Source of the DNA: Datisca glomerata
Lineage: Eukaryota; Streptophyta; Magnoliopsida; Cucurbitales; Datiscaceae
Assembly: GCA_003255025.1 (NCBI GenBank)
Contig: QANY01002972.1
Location: forward strand, 1-64,000
DNA length: 64,000 bases
Direction of reading: 5' to 3'
The notes under the pieces are model-generated. The model did no database searches. It was not told where the DNA came from and saw only the letters and a program-made list of their open reading frames with translations. Made by a program: the position numbers and the translations under genes. The first letter of the stretch is position 1, and each line of letters starts with the position of its first letter. Positions 20,966 through 33,130 of this stretch are shown here, piece after piece.

Positions 20966-22517
20966 TATGGAGGTGTCAGTCTAACTGGGATGACTTGTTG
21001 TACCTATTAATTCTTATCACCAACAACCTTATATTAAAAAAAGTAAAAAAAAAAAAGAAAGAGTGTGGAGATTCATTACCACACGTAAAACCTCTTAAAA
21101 AAGTGGATCATATCTTCAAAAAAAAAATAAGTGGATCATGAGTGTAGTACATGAGTTGAAACAACTACATGGCAACTGGATCATGAGTGTAGTACATATG
21201 GTGATTTCTTAGAGGCTAGCCAATTAATAGATGGCTTGATTCAGTTTATCAATAGTCATTTGTCGGTTACAGCAAGCACATAAAAAGAACCGCCAAAAAT
21301 ATATAAACATAAATGTGTCGAGCTCCCAATAGGCAATAGTAAAGAGCGTTGCGTGCCGTATTCCTCAGGTTAGTTTTACGTCGGTGGTCAGTCAGTAGCA
21401 TTCACTCCCTCTGCTATCACACTTAATTTGCTTCAATTTTTTTCTTTTAAGAATTACTTCAACATTTCAATTTGAATTGATGTTTTATTGTTTTAAAAAA
21501 CTATTTATATTCCTAAAGAATAATAATTATCCATTTTCGTGGATCTTTCTTGGTTGATCAAAGAGTAAGACTAATTGTGGTTGTGGCATTTTTTAAAAAT
21601 TTTTGAAACTATGATCATGACTTTGTTTTTTAATTCAGTTTTGACAATGGTATTATTATATTAATGTTTATATGAGAAAATAAAATGCTAAAAGCTCCGT
21701 CTTACAAAGTTTTCATAATGGTTAATTAGCTATAGTAATTACTTGAATACGATTATACGCTTCTCTTATTTATCTTTATTATAGTTCATGCGTTTGACAG
21801 CAATTTAATCTAAAATGGATGTATTTTTAGGATTTTCATTTTTAGCATTTCTACACCCATCAAGTTATATATCAATTTTAAAATCATAAATAAATGTCAA
21901 AATAATTCATAAACTATTTTGATAAATTATTATAATGAGTGATAAAACATAAACTTGTAAACGATTGAAATATAATTTGATCAATTAAAACTTGAAATAC
22001 TATTTTGTCAGTTAGGGCGATGCCATAAAGTTTTTCATCCAAATGTCATTTTATTTGAGATAATAATGAAACATTTTGTCCCCAATGTTATTTCTGAAAA
22101 TTGGAAGTTAAATGAGTCTAACGTTTATATTATGGTATTAATTTGAAGCACAAAAGTAGACAGTTTTATAACTTTTACAATTGTAAGAGGGACAAAATAA
22201 TATATTTTGCAGTTAAAATTTTAACAGTATACATGTGACACTCTGATGGGTCGTTATCCTACACATCACGCATCAAATAATCCAAAGAAGGAAGGTGACT
22301 AGGGTGGTTTCCTTGCAAAAAGGCCTTCAGAACTTAAGTTAGAAGTGTAAAGAGAATTTGACAGAGTTTATGTAAGGTTCAATGCGCTTAACTTTGATTT
22401 TGGAGGGAAGGGTATTTATAATGGAGGCACACCTGAACGAGGCTTGTTCTAGAAGTTTAGAGAATATTCCAAAGTGTTCCCGTTGACTAATAAGGAAGAC
22501 AACATTTAACTTGTCCC
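20966..22517 (+). repeat. LINE tail plus shared downstream flank, copy B
   Basis: Direct homologue of 9838-11400, including the ATATATAAACAT and GAGCTCCCAA landmarks and the AACTTGTCCCT end point. Similarity stops at about 22517, defining the right edge of the duplicated block. No coding potential noted. Confidence 0.75.
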
Positions 22518-24336
22518 TTGCAATTGTGTGGAAAAGCAAAGCACGCGATCACACCTACATAATAGCTTCCTTCAACATTGAATGAAAGCTAGAACCTGAA
22601 TCTTTGATGCTCTTGGGTGGTCATATCTACATCAATGACACATCTTTGGAAAGTTAATCATGGCATAGAAGATGGAGTTTCCAAACAACACTTCCTCTCA
22701 CATATACTCAAAAACGTCACCGAAAGAAGTGTATATAAGTCAAGGAGTAGAGAAGTTTTCGGCTCCGCGAGCACTGTACATCTTTCTTAGATGAGAACGC
22801 GCAGACGCATCAGTGCCTCAACTAAAAAGCAGAGTGAAACAAGAAAAGCAAATATAGAACTCTAACAACCATAGAGTAGATGTATAATACAAAAACTATT
22901 TAGCAGAGGATAAGCAACCAACGTGCATGCAACGTACACCGCATTTTGAATCAATCAACTCCAAATTTTATCTACAAATTACCATTATAATATCATAGTC
23001 TTATCGAAGTGGAACATTCAGGACACACGTATCCAACTAGCGTGGTGTGTGCGGGAAAGCTCTTGATATGAGAAACCAAGCAATTTGAATGTAAGACATC
23101 TACATCCAAAGACAACATATACAAAAATTATGCAAAGCCTTTTATATTTCTATCCAAGAGAAAAATAAATAAACAAAGGTCTACATATGTAAGTAACCCA
23201 AACGAGTTGTTTCTTGACCAATTCGCTCTTCAAGCACAATGTGACACATGGAACAATTAGGAGGCCAATCATAATCTCCATTTAGCACCCACTCCAAATA
23301 AGTTTGAACCTTCAAAAGAGTATAAATGCGACATTTATCCCCAAGGAGATATTATTGAAAACAATGTAGTAGCAGCTGAAAAGTCTGAAAGTTAAATTAT
23401 CTGCATATGATCCAAAGTTCCATCTCTCCAAAAGAGTATTTTACACAAATATGGAAGAAATTAGAAACAACTAAGAAAATAAATGATAGAATAAAATTCA
23501 CAAAACCTAGATTACTGATATTGTAATTGTCTCGGTTGTCTATAACACATAAACTAATGTTCTCCTAACAGATTAAAATTCTTGGCCAGCAAATAACCAA
23601 CAGAAAGAACTCGCTCTATGGATCAAATGATCTTGTCTCAGAAAAATTTCTTCCTTAGAAATTAAAAATTACACCGAAGATAACAAACCTATTTTTTTTA
23701 TTTTAGGAAAATGAAATAGATGACATATTTAAATTTACAAAATCCAGATAATTGATCTCTTATATGAAGTATATACATTCTATTGGTTGTCTATAACACA
23801 AAAATTGGGCTTTTTTAGAATATGTAACTTACTTTTTTCCCTTCGAAGGGAGGAGTTGCTTGCAGGTATGTACATATGATCTTACCAATTCCAATATGCT
23901 TTTAGAGATTTATTTCTAAAACAACATTACTTCCTAAAAATATTTGTTCTAGTATAAAACTATGATTTTTTTCTATGAAATTGGTGAAATCGAGCTCTAA
24001 TCAACTAATTTTGCTTGTTTGAAAAGTTCATGGAGTAATTGAGGCTAGGCTTGGTTAAATAATGAATAAAAACACAAAACACAAATACTAATTGTTTCTA
24101 ACTATAAAGTAATAATCACATTTTACAAAAGGTCAATTCGAAAAACTTGTTATTTATGACTTGCAATTAAACTAACGTAAGATGTATTATTAACAACTTA
24201 TTTCCAACTCTAATTTAAAAGCGCAACACGCATTTTTCTAAGAGTGCCAGCATAGACATGTTGTCTGACGTCATCGTTGAATTTTCAATGGCTAACCGTA
24301 GAACACGTTTGTACGATTTGGCAAACCATTCATCTA
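22518..24336. other. Apparently single-copy spacer, no gene seen
   Basis: No repeat partner and no convincing frame. Plus-strand GTGTATATAAGTCAAGG (about 22730) is a possible TATA context, but no coding exon follows. The right part is the presumed 3' flank of the minus-strand TPR pseudogene. Confidence 0.45.
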
Positions 24337-26101
24337 TTAGGTTATCGGCGCAAAAGACCCCAACTTGTGAATTGAAGACTTTGCTTTTGTCAAACAGTCA
24401 GTCATTTTATCATAAAGTGTTAGCATTTGCAAAGCATGTTCGTACAACTTGACATATGATTCATCCATTGGTTTGCCTTCAGAAGAGACTCTCACAGCCT
24501 TAATCAAAGACTTAGCGTCTTCAAGTCTGTTCATGCGTATCAAACAGATTACCAGATTGCACTGCTTGTACATATCTGCCTCCCATGACAAAGCTTCCCT
24601 AAAAATTAGAAAATATGCTCTCGAGATTAACACACCAATTTCTTTCTATTTTTTCTTAATTTAGGACACTCTCAATGAAAAATGTTAAAGAGTCAAATGA
24701 TGAAAGGTAAAAAATGACATAACACAAGATATTATTTCTGAGCAAATAAATTTGGAGTTATGGCAGTGAAACAGATTTCTTATAAGAATCGCAAAGGTGT
24801 GGACTTTTATGGAAGTAAATTAAAGAGTTTTCCTAATTTAAAAGTAAGAAGTCAGAAAAAGAGAAAGTCACTAGGAATACGAAGTAAACTTGTAAAGTTG
24901 TTCAACAATTCTAAACTCATTTTTCTGCATATATGCCCCGGCTAAGTTGCCTAAAATTTTGTTGAGAAAAAGAACTCAAAATCAGTAAATTATGTATAAA
25001 TATAAGAAGGAAGAAGAAGGAGAGAAGATCGACTCAACTTACTTTGATTTCTCTTGTTCCATACTTATTTGAATCTTTTTTCATGTGATCTGGCTATCTT
25101 TGTCCTCCTTCTCAAACTCACTTCTTCAGTTTTCTTCAGTTTACCTTGCAGCAATACAATATGTTCTTCTATCCTCCCAGAGCTCTACAAAATTTTAAAA
25201 TCCAACAAACATAAGAAATATCCTTATAATTTCCACTATAAAAATGAAAAACAACAGTAACCACAACCCAAAAATAGGTCCTTTTTTCAAACTACCAAAA
25301 TTAGTTAACCACGTTCTTCAGCCACCAAATAATACCCAAAAAATACAGGATGAACAAAATATAAATCCAACTATCAGGATGCTTGAAGGCTTCATATTTA
25401 GTCTAAAACAAACTTTCGACATTCATCATTCTAAATGCACATTTCTCAGTATAGCTCACCAGTTCAATTTCCTAAATTTGGTAAAAAGAAAAGAGATGAG
25501 AAAGGAAACGATACAAAATTGTTTGGATTTAAGAAGAGCGAGAAGTGGGTTCTAGTTCTTCTACCTTGTATAGTTCAGCTAGAATATTATCGATCGATTC
25601 CTGGGAATCATTTGAACAAAGGTGACGAAAAGTTTTGATAGCCTCAATCGCTTCATCAGATCTATCCAATTGTTTCATCACAGTTACCATATCTTTCAAT
25701 GCACTGTCCGCTCGATCCCCCGGATTTATTGCTGCTCGATATAAGGGTATTGCTTTGCTTGGGTCTTTCTCTATCAATTGCCAAAAAAAAAATAAACGAA
25801 AAAATTAGGCCCTATTTTTTATACCACGCTAGTTGATATGCATTTAAACACCAGTTATCTTCGGCAAGAAAAGTTCAAAATCAACGCAGAAACGCATAAA
25901 ATAAATTTTGGAATGACTGACCTAAACTTGTTTGGCCCTAACATAAGGAGAATCGTCGGAAGGAACTTTATGAATGAGATGAAGAAGATCGTCTTTCTTC
26001 ACGCCAAGTGACTCTCTATTTCTATCCGTCCTCCGCATTCTGCGAGACTGCCAATCCCTAGATTTCCACGTCTGTGGAATATTCTTGTCGTTGTTCCCCA
26101 T
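24337..26101 (-). pseudogene. MS5/POLLENLESS3/SDI-family TPR gene, five exons, decayed
   Basis: Five minus-strand exons join in phase: 26101-25922, 25777-25565, 25184-25043, 24958-24890 and 24598-24337, about 288 codons. Seen: HKVPSDDSPYVRAKQV in exon 1, DRADSALKDMVTVMKQLDRS and EAIEAIKTFRHLC in exon 2, SGRIEEHIVLLQ in exon 3, ILGNLAGAYMQKNEF in exon 4, MYKQCNLVICLIRMNR in exon 5. This is the plant MS5/POLLENLESS3/SDI1 tetratricopeptide family, whose members act in pollen meiosis exit or sulfur-starvation response; length suits the shorter members. Defects: the last exon-1 codon is TAG (25924-25922) where Gln is expected; the exon-2 and exon-4 acceptors read AA instead of AG; exon 3 lost one base near 25068, causing a stop. 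Three of four defects are CAG to TAG or CAA. Remaining sites are GT..AG. A GA-rich tract lies upstream. Which paralogue it derives from is unclear. Confidence 0.82.
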
Positions 26102-26163
26102 TGCCGATCTCTAACCTATGCTATTGAGATATGAGACGGAGAGTGTCAAATTTAGGAGAAAAT

Positions 26164-26210
26164 GAGAGAGAGAGAGAGAGAGATAAATAAAGAGAGAGAG
26201 AGAGAGAGAC
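26164..26210. repeat. (GA)n microsatellite
   Basis: Two GA runs separated by ATAAATAA, 60-110 bp upstream of the TPR pseudogene start, so it reads as a CT-rich 5' UTR or promoter element on the minus strand, a common plant core-promoter feature. Confidence 0.85.
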
Positions 26211-26867
26211 GATGCTATGAGTGAAAGTTGAAGGAAAATCGTATGAAGTATAGAGAGCGAGAGTAAGAGAGTCAAACGTTCGAACATAATTTGGGGGGAA
26301 GGAGAGCCGTTTAAGAGAGAGTTGGACGTGTGGTTTTTTTATAGAAAAATTATAAATTACACCTTTAAATTAAATTCTAATTTAAACAAACATCTCAAAC
26401 TATATAATCCTTGACCAACTGAAAATGTCAAACAAACACTTTAAACTAATATCACAAACCATTACTAAGAAATCTTTTAAGCACCAACAAGTTAGCAACT
26501 CACACAATCAATTAAACTCATTCAATTTTAATGCATTAAAACACCACTAGAAACTTTTCCAAGAATTGAAAGAATCAATCTCAATTAAAATAATCAGCCT
26601 CAATTTGAAAACTAATTTAGGAGATGCAACTAGAAATATGTAAAGAAAAGGACAAGTTTTGAGCAGTAGACATTTGAATGACAGTAGTTCTTAAAATGCA
26701 AATCTAATTGGTTCAATTTTTTTAAGATTAATCCTTTACATGACAATTTTACTGCTTACAAAAATCAAGCAAAGGTTACAAAAGAAGTTATGGTCTTTCA
26801 AGTTCAGCAATGTGTAAAATATGACATTTAAAAAAATAGAGTAGCAGTAGGAGAAAAGTTTATATTA

Positions 26868-26994
26868 ATTCACTGAAAAATTAAAGATTCGTCAAATTCG
26901 ACCATCTCAAAGCCAAACGAATGTTCTCATAAGGTGCAGTTTTAAGAAGATCAACATAGAACCTATCATTATGGTATTGAACAATATATCACAA
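26868..26994 (-). pseudogene. Unidentified exon YNDRFYVDL type, copy X
   Basis: The minus strand reads YIVQYHNDRFYVDLLK, then TAPYENIRLALRWSNLTNL, then a stop. Four copies of this segment exist in the window (also 34587-34725 minus, 56125-56262 plus, 58965-59110 plus) and the protein reading is better kept than surrounding DNA. I do not recognise the family. It is probably an exon of a captured host gene. Confidence 0.5.
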
Positions 26995-28199
26995 AAAATA
27001 TGACAGTTTTACCCCAATGAATTTAATTAGCAATATAAACACAAACTAACATCCATAAATATTTTGCCTATTGGTTTCTTGTTTGACTAAACACTTAACA
27101 GAATTCAAATTCTAAACAAAACAAAAAAAGTAGATTACTAGGCAGAAAACATTGTTCTTTGGACTAAGGGGAAAATCAATTTTAAAGCATAATAGTCAAT
27201 TACATTTCAGTGGTCATTACAGTTTTAAAAAAAAATCAACATCAAGGCCAACCAGCTCTAATCCAATTCTATTCCTAATCAAAACAATCCTTCTAAGAAC
27301 TATATAAATAAGAAACTATCAGAAATATGTCAATCAAAAAAGATAAAAGGACTTAAACAAACATGTGAAACTACTATCATCCTTAACTGCTAACAATGAG
27401 AAACAAACATATAAAAAACTAATATCATCTTTCCAATCAATAACATAAACCCATTACTTAGAACCAAATGTGTTTCACAAAAAATCATATCATCATATCC
27501 TATCAACAATTTACAAAGATGTGTTTAACAAAGAACTTGAATTTTCAAAGATGTTTCTAGCTTAATATCATTTAAAACTTTAGTTCCAATTCTATTCCAG
27601 ATTAAAACAAATTTCCTAAGAACCATATAAATAAAAAACTAACAATAATTTAATTAAAGAAACAAACTTGATTGGGAAAACTCAGCAGAATTTTTACACC
27701 AGAAATGTTGATTGGGAAATCTCATCAGAATTCTTTCATTACCCTGTATAGGGGTCGATTTAACTTCAGTTCATGCATAACAAATGTTCAATTTAAACCA
27801 AACTAACTAAGTAACCATAGTTAAAAACAAAGAACACGATATTAAAAAATGAAGACTTACCATTTTCATATTCTAAAACTTGTAAGACTATCTCCATCTG
27901 CTTCAAATAAAAAAAATTACATGTTCAAGCAAAAGTGACAACATGCAACATCATAAAAATATTTTAATTGGAAGGATGTGTATACCACTTTTCAAAAAAT
28001 AATTTACCTAACCGGAGAGATATGCTTTAAAAAATAAGTGGACTCACATAAAACCAACAAACACAATTAAAAAAACATGAAACATACAAGTACAACCTCA
28101 TAAGAATTGTGTCGCTACAAGCTGCCACAAAATTCCCCTCATGCTTAAGATAGACGTAATAAGCTTTCCCATACATAATTGTCAACTAAAAGCCACTCA

Positions 28200-28302
28200 G
28201 ATATTTTCCTTTTCAGTTATTTTCTTCTCTTTTTTTACCTTAATTTTTTTCTTTTTTCTGGTTTCTTTTTCCCTTTTTCCTTTCTTTTGTCCTTTTTTTC
28301 AT
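28200..28302 (+). repeat. Polypyrimidine tract, copy X
   Basis: About 100 bp of T-rich pyrimidines (TTTTTCTTTTTTCTG-type). Counterparts: 36583-36708 (plus) and, as purine tracts, 52715-52850 and 53800-53945. Apparent small ORFs here are composition artefacts. Confidence 0.85.
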
Positions 28303-28999
28303 CAACAAACTTTTAGCTTCTTATAAAAAGGCACTCAAATAAGAAAATCACCCAAAAAAATGTCATGTATAACTTAAATGTCCAAATGAAATAAAAACCC
28401 ATGAAAAATATTTAAGCAATAATTGATCAACTCTCATCATCTCTGATCCCAAAGTATATGAGTCAGAGTAGGTTTGAAACTGCTTTCATCTAAGATTTTG
28501 ATTTTCTGGCTGATTTGATAAATAATTATCAGAACAATGACAATAACATTCCTCTATGAAGCATAACAAAGAGTAAACAATAAGAGTTTTTAGTTTTTTT
28601 TTCTGTGTAAAACCTTAGTTTTGTATCTAATGAAAGCAAAGTAATGCAGAGTTTATTGTGTAATGCACAAGCTACAAAAAATTTACATGATAAGGCTGAA
28701 GAGTAATGCAGTTACACTATCAAATAAGTTTCAGAATTTGACGTTTAATGGTTTTGCAAGGGGTATGTAAGGAGAAAAGAAATCTAGACAAGTTTTTTAG
28801 CAATCTTTATTGTCAAACGTATTGCTTAACAAAAGAAAACCAAAGTGATGACTTAGTCATGTTGAAAAATTTAATCATGAATATACACCCTGCAAACATT
28901 TCGTATACAAAATGGTTTGATGTGGATAGAAAGTGTTGGTGAAACAATGGCATCGAGATGAGCAAAAACATTCTTATGAAATCATATCTAGTTATTCGT

Positions 29000-30040
29000 A
29001 TGATCATGTATAGGTCTCAGTAATGCGTATGGATGAAACCAAACAGGAAAATAATATAGAGCATAAGACTCTCATATGAATATTACTTTCTTTCATTTCG
29101 AATGGAAGAGTTGCAGGCCAATAGAAATCAGTAACACAAAAACAAGAAAAGTTGATGGACTTCCTACAAATGGAAGAAAGACAATATTAACTCAAGTACA
29201 CAATTTTTTAGTAGGGAGTTCCAATCACAATTGAAATAGATTCATATAAGATATAATAAATCATTAATTCAAAAATGTTAGCCTTTTGTTCCACTCAAGC
29301 CACCTCATGATTATTTTATTACCCTTCTCAATGAGGTGGCAATCATAATAATCAACCAATCTAGATGGGAGACCTACTGCTTATAAGTTGCAGTTAGATT
29401 AGGAAAAGAGGGAAGTACATACAACTATAACTATAATGTTTTTAAAGGTAAGGCATGATTAGAGATGGAGCAAATGATAGAGTCTAACATCTAGCATAAT
29501 TAGAATTCAAATGGAAGCTCCTTCAAGTGTTTCCTGTGATCATGTAAAGGTCTCAGTAATGTGTATGGATGAAACCCTACAGAGAAATAATATAGAGCAA
29601 AAGACTTGCATCTGAATATTACTTTTTTTTCACTTTAAAAAGAAGAGTTGCAGGCCAATGGAAAACAAGATATAAGAGAGACACAAGAAAAGCTTATTAA
29701 CTTACTACAAATGCAAGAAAGACAATACATTTTAAAATACACAATTTTTTAGTAGGAAGTTCAAATAACAATTGGAATAGATTCATATAAGATATATTAA
29801 AACATTAATTCTGAAACTTCAACCTTTTGTTCTGCTCAAGCCACCTCATGATTTAATTTTTTATGTCACTTCTAGTTGAGGTTGTAATTGTAATAATCAA
29901 CCTGTCTGGACGGGAGATCTGCTGCTCATGAGTTGCAGTTAAATTGGGAATGAGGATATACATAGAACTACAATTATGATGTTTTTAAAGGTAAGGCATC
30001 ATTAGAGATGGAGCAAATGACAGAGTCTAGCATAATTAGG
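29000..30040 (+). repeat. Internal tandem duplication of about 500 bp
   Basis: 29000-29490 and 29515-30040 align from GATCATGTA-AGGTCTCAG through GAGTTGCAGGCCAAT to GCAAATGA-AGAGTCTA. Each copy carries short plus-strand readable pieces (CDHVKVSVM, ELQANGKQ and a Glu/Gln-rich coiled-coil-like stretch at about 29645-29735). Related single copies lie at 37390-37660 and 43470-43640. Function unknown. Confidence 0.7.
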
Positions 30041-30601
30041 TTGTGTGAGCAGTTCCTAAAAGAAGCCATCAAATATGGGAAAGAAAGATGAATCTTAACC
30101 AACTTGATAAGGAGAATCTTAACCAACTCGTTTTCTTTCCTACCTTCTATTATCGAAGATATTGTTGATGAAAAGATTATAGAATAGAGGATCGATATTG
30201 TTCTTTATACATTTAGTTTTTTTACTTGGTATAACCATTGGCTATATGGAAAATATCTAGATAGTAGCAAGATGTTAGAGCTTCAATTTTTTAATGACTT
30301 TTAACATTCATGCCCAAGTAAAGCAAAGTGGCTGCCGCCAGTTCCCTACTTTTATTTTGATATGACCAAATAAAACTATGTAACATAATACCTTACTTTC
30401 CATGCTTTAATATACTCCTTGTTGCTGAAAGCACCATACAGTGCAAGTATTACTCTAGCATCCTATTCAAATTTTGATAACTTGCCGGGTTTATGAGATT
30501 GTATTGCATGTCAGTTCTGGGTTTATGCACAAAAAATTAATAGAAATTTGGAAGTCAAAGATAGCATATAGCTTTTGTAGAGAAGAACAAAGTGAAATGC
30601 T

Positions 30602-30778
30602 TCACTCGGATCTGATTGTTATATAATGTGAGAAGCGCAACACCTCTATCTCTGGTATAGTCACCTCTACACTCTTAAACAAGATTGGAAGGTTAGCATG
30701 AAATTGTAGATAAGATACCAATTGCAATAGTTTCTTATTAAACTCAACTAAATTTTCAGTATATTGCATTAATTCCAT
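30602..30778 (-). pseudogene. Unidentified 58-residue exon-like ORF, copy X
   Basis: Starts ATG at 30778 (MELMQYTENLVEFNKK) and includes HANLPILFKSVEVTIPEIE, ending in TGA at 30602. Related readings occur at 44055-44227 and, more damaged, about 42400-42565 (LPILFIFKIVEVTIPGIEAM). Helix-rich, no known domain recognised. It lies between the pectin acetylesterase exons (upstream on the minus strand) and the unidentified exon at 26.9 kb; whether they belonged to one gene is unknown. Confidence 0.4.
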
Positions 30779-31281
30779 ATAATTAACCCAATTGGTGGTT
30801 TGACAATAAGATAGTTAATATTAGAATTCATCCATCCCTTGTTCGCTTTTTTTAATTGATTATGAACCATCATGTATTGATAGTGCACATGAAATAAGTA
30901 AAATAATTAGATGACTAGCCTCCCAATACTTTACCAATTTGATGAATATTGGTTACGTAAAGTTCACCAGTGGACAATTGATTTCAGGCTGGAAAAACAT
31001 AACAAAGAGGAACAAGAAGTTCGAGAAAAAGACATTCAGATGACTTCGCAATCTAGCAAAAATAAAAGTTCAAATTGTTGCAATTTGCAAATCAAAATCA
31101 AATATGTTTGACTTAAAAACATTTCATCACAGCCTACCTGATTTATAAAGATATGATTAACAAGCATACAAGAATTAAATCTTCAATAACTTTACCAGCA
31201 TTAGTCATGTCATAGGTCTTACTCATTCATAACACAAAAGCATAAAACGTAGTTTATCATTATGAGAATTGAATGACTAAC

Positions 31282-31510
31282 CTGGCATGAATCGTATGCT
31301 GCATTAACAAGAAAGAGTGGAGTTTGAATATGTTGCACCACATTTTGTTGGAAGAAGCACTGCAAATTAAGCTTGAATGTCATTAGTGACATGGAGAAAA
31401 AAAGGATGACCAGTCAAATTTAGAATTGCGTATACTAACCAACTGTTGTTTAACTTTCGAAATGCAGGATACAGGGAAAATTCTTTGCTGATCACTACCA
31501 TGCACAAACA
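31282..31510 (-). pseudogene. Pectin acetylesterase exon pair, copy X
   Basis: Two minus-strand exons with a proper intron. The first (about 31510-31440) reads FVHGSDQQRIFPVSC then ISKVKQQL and ends at a GTTAGT donor. The second (31359-31282) starts after TTTGCAG and reads CFFQQNVVQHIQTPLFLVNA, then AYDSCQ, ending at GTTAGT. This HGS-SC / CFF-QN / NAAYDSWQ order is that of plant pectin acetylesterases (carbohydrate esterase 13), cell-wall enzymes that deacetylate pectin. Only about 50 codons are present: the catalytic Ser and Asp region upstream and the C-terminus are absent, so it is a fragment. Trp to Cys in DSWQ is a further change. A CACTA-like terminus starts 190 bp upstream of it. Confidence 0.78.
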
Positions 31511-31700
31511 GAATGTTCAGTGAATATAGAATTAAGTACAACGCCACCTATTTGTATCAGTGACATAATATGTAGCTAGTCCAAGAATCTCATTATCCTT
31601 TTCATACACAATCCCATTCGAGCTTCCAATCTGTGGACCTCCGCATTTTATGCTAAAGTTATAATCTCACACAAAATAAGATGAAATGATTAATCATAAC

Positions 31701-32200
31701 CACTAGAAAAAAAGTTATGATAGTGGTCAAAAAATGCTATTGTAGCATTTTCATATCATTTTTCTAAACGTTATGGTTGCCAACATTATTAAAAGTACGA
31801 CCCTACAATAGCATTTTTTCGCCGCTATTAAAACATTTTTTATAACCCTATTATAGACCTACCATTTTTGAAACCCTGTCAAAACTCTTTTATAGTATTT
31901 TTAAACGCTATGTTAGACCTATCATACCATTTTTTCAACGCTATGGTAGACCTATCATAGAATTTTTTTAATTCTGTTAAATCGTAACATTTTGTTAACA
32001 TTTGGCAGACCTACCATGGTATTTTTCTGATGCTATGATAGACTTACCATACTATTTTTTCAATGCTATGGTAGACAAATGATAGCATTTATAAACCAAT
32101 AGTAAAAACATACCATAGCGTTTTTTAAACATTGTCAAAGACTTTTCATAGCATTTTTATGCTATATGATGTGCAACATCTTGTTATTATAAGTTTTTTT
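31701..32200 (+). mobile_element. CACTA-like end with subterminal repeats, copy 1
   Basis: Begins CACTAGAAAAAAAG, a CACTA-superfamily terminus, followed by about 450 bp of diverged 30-40 bp units alternating (A)CGCTATGGTAGACC and TACCATAGCATTTTT, i.e. the same core in both orientations, as in transposase-binding subterminal arrays. Copies 2 and 3 start at 45157 and 49755 in the same orientation. No matching TAGTG end or transposase frame was found nearby, so the element is partial or non-autonomous. Confidence 0.65.
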
Positions 32201-33130
32201 ATTATACTTATTCTTGCCATTGTACAAACTTAAAAAATAATATTTTTGACAAAAAATAAAAAAAATACTAACATCACATAACTTTTTATTTTATTACTGA
32301 AAATTGTTACAAACTATTGTCCGCTAAAAATCATAGTTTCAAATGATAAATACATATTGATTTTTACATAGAACAAGCAAAAGTAATATCATAAGAGAAG
32401 GATTAAAATCTAGTAAGACTCCAAATCTAATTATGAAGCTTCAAAACCCGATATCAAGGCAACATGTGGCTTACTTACTTTTGTTGACTTTGTTTTAAAG
32501 TATAATTGTAACTGCAGATTTTTAAACAATCTAGAAAAATAAGGAATTCATTTATACAAACTGAATCTAGGTTTTGAATGGAGATCGAGAGAGGTAGGGC
32601 TGAGAACAGGCTCAAGGCCATAAAGATAGTGAAAAAACAAAGGGAAAAGGCCCACCATATAAAACATGTGATGCAAGATGTAATCTTTCAGTGATTAGTG
32701 CCTAGATGAAATAGAAAAAAATCTCAACTGCACAACCATTAAGCATTGCTAACCCATGAACAAATTTGGCCAAAAGCTCAAGCTCCAAGCCCTAGCATCA
32801 ATCACGTGAAGTCAACACCCTAGAGCATGCCTTAAAAGGGGGAAAATAGAATATAAGATATCCAAGTAATAAAAATCAATAATAAGGTAATAAAGAGTTT
32901 CTCAAAACAAATTCTTATACAAAGTCTTGCACATAAATCCTTATCGAGAGAATTCTAACGCAAGACTCACTGTAGCAAGAACCAAAACAAATGCATTCCT
33001 AGAAATGATGAACACAAACCCTAATTAACTCAAATAAAACTCAAAATCACAAAAATGAGACAACAATCACAATAAGTGGACATGAATTTGAGAATAAAAC
33101 CCTTACCTCTGGTTCTGAGTAGATAAAGGT
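32201..33130. other. Interior of CACTA-like element, non-coding
   Basis: No gene. Up to about 32575 it matches 45640-46010; after that it matches 48600-49140. Relative to copy 2, 2.57 kb (46021-48590) is missing here. CCCACCATATAAAACATG (about 32650) is a weak TATA-like site. Confidence 0.5.

Larger units (their letters stand above)
26380..31700. repeat. Mosaic repeat family, copy X
   Basis: 5.3 kb repeated in direct order, with indels, at 34085-45156 (copy Y) and partly inverted at 52081-57480 and 58643-59430 (copy Z). Landmarks include ACTATATAATCCTTGACC (26397, also near 34111 and 43155), a polypyrimidine tract (28200) and CAAGCCACCTCATGAT (29295 and 29839). Between landmarks lie exon-like fragments listed separately. 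No continuous coding frame or terminal inverted repeat was found; a gene-fragment-bearing transposon or an old segmental duplication would explain it. Copy X lacks about 530 bp present in Y (34868-35395). Confidence 0.75.

Noticed and set aside
22700..22760. Host promoter with TATATAAG
   Set aside because: No coding exon downstream within 1.5 kb; a single TATA-like string is expected by chance in AT-rich DNA.
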